From the NCBI GenBank assembly GCA_021769545.1, contig JAETSS010000061.1, positions 1 through 7,362 of the forward strand: 7,362 nucleotides of DNA, given 5' to 3'. The notes under the pieces were generated by a model. It made no database searches and was not told the DNA's origin. It saw only the letters and a list, made by a program, of their open reading frames with translations. The DNA comes from Eubacterium sp. GTDB lineage: Bacteria; Bacillota_A; Clostridia; Peptostreptococcales; Anaerovoracaceae. Numbering within the stretch: position 1 is the first letter of the stretch; the number at the start of each line of letters is the position of its first letter. The translations under genes were made by a program, and so were the position numbers. Shown piece after piece: positions 5,600 through 7,362 of the stretch.

Positions 5600-5938
5600 T
5601 CATTTCGCCTTACGCTTCACGCCTTTTTTCTTTCTGGGTTTTGGAGCCGGCACCTCTTCCCATACCGCATCCAGCAGCTCCTTCATGGCCTGCCTGTCCT
5701 CGATATCGGCAAGGAGCATCTCCTTGGCACCTTCATAAGGGATCTCAAAAGGTCCGTCCGGGAACATTTCCCTTGCGGAGGCCGTCGCTTTCACGAGAAA
5801 GCGATCATCGTATATCCCCGCTACTACTTTATCGCGATAATAAACCACATATTCTCCCATCATGGCACGGTTTCTGATCCCTTCAAGGTGATCAAGCTGA
5901 TCCATGACGAAGCCAACGTATTCCTTGCTGCTGGACAT
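5600..5938 (-). CDS. TfoX/Sxy N-terminal domain protein with basic tail
   Basis: A 112-residue protein consisting of one TfoX N-terminal domain. RAMMGEYVVYYRDKVVAGIYDDRFLVKAT (24-52) is the family's characteristic core, usually RxMFGGYGLYxDGxxFALIxDDxLYLK. The C-terminal TfoX domain of the competence regulators TfoX/Sxy is absent, as is usual for the short Gram-positive members, so it should not be called a competence factor. The last 14 residues (PKPRKKKGVKRKAK) form a strongly basic tail that could bind nucleic acid. AGGAGG lies 7 bases before ATG 5938. It is the middle gene of the operon, 13 bases after the GyrI-like gene and 16 before the YoaP-like gene. The molecular role of stand-alone TfoX_N proteins is not known to me. 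Confidence 0.88.
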   Translation of the reverse strand: MSSSKEYVGFVMDQLDHLEGIRNRAMMGEYVVYYRDKVVAGIYDDRFLVKATASAREMFPDGPFEIPYEGAKEMLLADIEDRQAMKELLDAVWEEVPAPKPRKKKGVKRKAK

Positions 5939-5951
5939 GATATTTCCTCCT

Positions 5952-6587
5952 TTATTTTATGCTCTTCACCGGATGCCTTACTACGGTACGTAGATTCTTC
6001 GGACTGCATCGTCTCGGATCGCTGAGATAGACCTCGTGATGCATCCTCGTGTCGGAAAAATCGGTCTCGTATCCGCAGCTTTCGGCAAAGGCGTCCATGG
6101 CCGCCAGCGTCTCCGGTTCATCGTCGTAAGGCCCCATATGCATGCATTGGACGCACAGGCCCTCGTCATAGGTGAAAAACTCCGCCGCAGAAAAGTCCTT
6201 CTGCTTCTTTTCACCGGCTTCCTTCACTGCCCAGTCGAAGACATCCTTCGTCACGAATTCCGGCAGTCTTATCATAGATATCCACTTGAAGCCTTCCTTT
6301 CTCGTATAGTCTATGGCTCCTCCGCCATCCTGCATCCACAGCCCCTCCAGCGGCGGCACTACATACTGAAAATATCCGTCGATGCGATGATCGCCCTTAT
6401 AGCTCATTTTTATCGTAAAGGCTATGGCGTACAATATGCCTATGGCTTCCTTGTATGCCCCGCCTTCTTCGTTGGGATCGCCCATGCCTCTTACCGCCAC
6501 GAAATCCATCGCCGGTATCTCGATGATGCCGGGCTTTTTCGGCGGCATATAGAATTCCTTGTATTCCTTTTTATAATCAAATGCCAT
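5952..6587 (-). CDS. GyrI-like small-molecule-binding domain protein
   Basis: A 211-residue member of the GyrI-like ligand-binding superfamily (the SOUL/AraC effector-binding fold). MAFDYKKEYKEFYMP, the MDFVAVRGMGDPNEEGG segment (27-43), FTIKMSYKG (57-65), VVPPLEGLWMQ, KWISMIRLPEFVTK and FFTYDEGLCVQCMHMGPYDDEP together match the free-standing group that includes Listeria Lin2189. From memory, Lin2189 and related GyrI-like proteins were reported to hydrolyse cyclopropane-containing genotoxins. Glu157 (in YDDEP) and Glu185 (in HHEVYL) are conserved-looking acidic residues in candidate catalytic positions. There is no DNA-binding domain, so it is an enzyme or binding protein, not an AraC regulator. 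AAAGGAGGT precedes ATG 6587. It heads the operon and lies 63 bases after the WYL regulator gene, which may control it. Confidence 0.9.
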   Translation of the reverse strand: MAFDYKKEYKEFYMPPKKPGIIEIPAMDFVAVRGMGDPNEEGGAYKEAIGILYAIAFTIKMSYKGDHRIDGYFQYVVPPLEGLWMQDGGGAIDYTRKEGFKWISMIRLPEFVTKDVFDWAVKEAGEKKQKDFSAAEFFTYDEGLCVQCMHMGPYDDEPETLAAMDAFAESCGYETDFSDTRMHHEVYLSDPRRCSPKNLRTVVRHPVKSIK

Positions 6588-6608
6588 TTGCTTCTACCTC
6601 CTTTAACC

Positions 6609-6627
6609 GGTATGAAAACATCATACC
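6609..6627. promoter_or_regulatory. Candidate operator: GGTATGA-N5-TCATACC dyad
   Basis: A perfect 7-bp inverted repeat with a 5-base spacer, lying between the WYL regulator stop and the GyrI-like start. It covers the extended -10 box of the proposed operon promoter, the position expected for repressor binding. No T-run follows on the minus strand, so it is not a terminator. Confidence 0.45.
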
Positions 6628-6628
6628 A
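6620..6628 (-). promoter_or_regulatory. Candidate extended -10 promoter for the GyrI-TfoX-YoaP operon
   Basis: Read on the minus strand, TGG (6628-6626) precedes TATGAT (6625-6620), giving the extended -10 form TGnTATGAT. There is no good -35 at 16-18 bases, consistent with an extended -10 promoter or an activator-dependent one. The start would be near 6613, leaving a short leader that contains the strong AAAGGAGGT site. Confidence 0.35.
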
Positions 6629-6650
6629 CAGAAAACACGACAGCTATATG

Positions 6651-7362
6651 TCATGTTCCATTTTTACATGTATATCTTCTGCATATATTCTCGATGAAAA
6701 TACGAAATTCCTCCCGCATCGCTTCCGGCTCCAGAAGCTCCGCTTTGTCTCCGAAGCTCATCACCCAGCTAAACAGGTTTTCCCTGTCATGGAAACCGAA
6801 GTAAAACAACAGCCTTCCGTCTTCCCGTTCACAGAAGCTTTCCCTTCCGAATTCTTCTATGAGCCGCCACTTCATCTCAGGCTCCACCAGCACCTTTGCC
6901 TCGAAGGTATTTGGAAAAGCACTGTCAGGGGCCGGATCGGGAAGCGTGACCTGCCGCTTTTGAAAGCTCCTGCCCGATGCTTTCAGATCCTCCATCCTGT
7001 TGAGCTTGAACATCCTGAAATCGCTGCGGTCAAGACAGAAGCCCCACAGATACCACGATGACCAGCGAAAAATCAGAAGATACGGTTCCGCCCGCCTTTG
7101 CTGCTCGCCCTTGGGAGAATAATATGTAAAGGTTATTTCCCGGGTCTCGTTGATGGCTTCCTCGAGGAAGGCTATCTTAGGCGCCAGCGTCGTCTTGTAC
7201 CATGAAGAAAGATCGATCATCATATTGCCGCCTGCCGGTACCACCGACGTTCTCCCGCCCGATGATCCGTCCGTTCTCCCGCCGCTGAATAATCTGTCAA
7301 GCAGCTGCCTGTACCTGTCGTCCTGACTTACGCTGTCGAGTCCCAGCAGCCCGGCGGAAATC
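6651..7362 (-). CDS. YafY-type WYL-domain transcriptional regulator, N-terminus beyond window
   Basis: The frame stays open to the right edge, so the 237 visible codons are the C-terminal part. The expected N-terminal winged helix-turn-helix is not in the window. The visible part starts with ISAGLLGLDSVSQDDRYRQLLDRLF, the segment that follows the HTH in YafY-type regulators. A Gly/Ser/Arg-rich linker (visible residues about 26-46) and the WYL domain follow. The literal W-Y-L triad is at visible residues 103-105 in RWSSWYLWGFC, after ITFTYYSPKGEQQRRAEPYLL. The rest (LVEPEMKWRLIEEFG... and RIFIENICRRY) matches the WCX C-terminal extension. A GTG at 7244 is an internal codon, not the start. WYL domains sense ligands, often nucleic acid or nucleotides. 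It precedes the GyrI-like operon on the same strand and probably regulates it. Confidence 0.9.
   Translation of the reverse strand, partial: ISAGLLGLDSVSQDDRYRQLLDRLFSGGRTDGSSGGRTSVVPAGGNMMIDLSSWYKTTLAPKIAFLEEAINETREITFTYYSPKGEQQRRAEPYLLIFRWSSWYLWGFCLDRSDFRMFKLNRMEDLKASGRSFQKRQVTLPDPAPDSAFPNTFEAKVLVEPEMKWRLIEEFGRESFCEREDGRLLFYFGFHDRENLFSWVMSFGDKAELLEPEAMREEFRIFIENICRRYTCKNGT
7248..7283. repeat. 24-bp-period direct repeat in the WYL regulator linker
   Basis: CGTTCTCCCGCC occurs at 7248-7259 and again at 7272-7283, a period of exactly 8 codons. Both copies encode Gly-Gly-Arg-Thr in the same frame. This makes a small in-frame duplication in the flexible linker between the HTH and WYL domains. 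Confidence 0.6.

Noticed and set aside
5600..5938. TfoX-domain gene as evidence of natural competence
   Set aside because: Only the N-terminal domain is present, no competence genes are nearby, and short TfoX_N proteins are common in bacteria not known to use Sxy-type control.
6036..7061. Plus-strand 341-codon open frame
   Set aside because: It runs antisense across both the GyrI-like and WYL genes; its length comes from their codon bias, and it has no ribosome binding site or domain.

Overview
The window looks like a chromosomal stretch of a low-to-mid GC Gram-positive anaerobe, most likely one of the Clostridia (Lachnospiraceae-like). This is inferred from consistently strong AGGAGG-type ribosome binding sites, small one-component regulators paired with single metabolic genes, flavodoxin-fold redox proteins and a Clostridia-style acidic lipoprotein. 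No rRNA, tRNA, CRISPR array, transposase or phage gene is visible.

Left part (1-2457): a TetR-family regulator, running off the left edge on the minus strand, is divergent from a HemG-like flavodoxin gene on the plus strand. The space between them holds overlapping back-to-back promoters with a small dyad on top of them. It also holds a 20-codon leader ORF with a far better ribosome binding site than the flavodoxin gene; its stop overlaps the flavodoxin start (ATGA). After the flavodoxin comes about 400 bases with only a doubtful two-helix membrane ORF on the minus strand and two inverted-repeat units of identical geometry. Next is a convergent NAD(P)H-dependent flavin oxidoreductase with a four-cysteine CX2CX2CX7C motif.

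Middle (2458-4712): the oxidoreductase is divergent from a MATE efflux transporter. The shared 166-base gap carries one promoter in each direction and a perfect 10-bp palindrome just after the MATE -10 box. MATE transcription meets a convergent gene for a secreted lipoprotein of unknown function at a bidirectional terminator.

Right part (4822-7362): four minus-strand genes read in the order WYL-domain regulator (N-terminus beyond the right edge), GyrI-like ligand-binding protein, TfoX N-terminal-domain protein, YoaP-like GNAT acetyltransferase. The last three are separated by only 13 and 16 bases, each has a strong ribosome binding site, and they form an operon. A perfect 7-bp dyad overlaps an extended -10 box just upstream of the GyrI-like gene and is a natural candidate for a regulator site.

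Taken together the region reads as a detoxification and stress-response neighbourhood: flavin-dependent reduction (two enzymes), efflux (MATE), a possible cyclopropane-genotoxin hydrolase relative (GyrI-like), an acetyltransferase, and two ligand-responsive repressor types (TetR, WYL). The joint role is inference from gene content. The less ordinary items are the coupled leader ORF, the duplicated inverted repeats, and the operator-like dyads.
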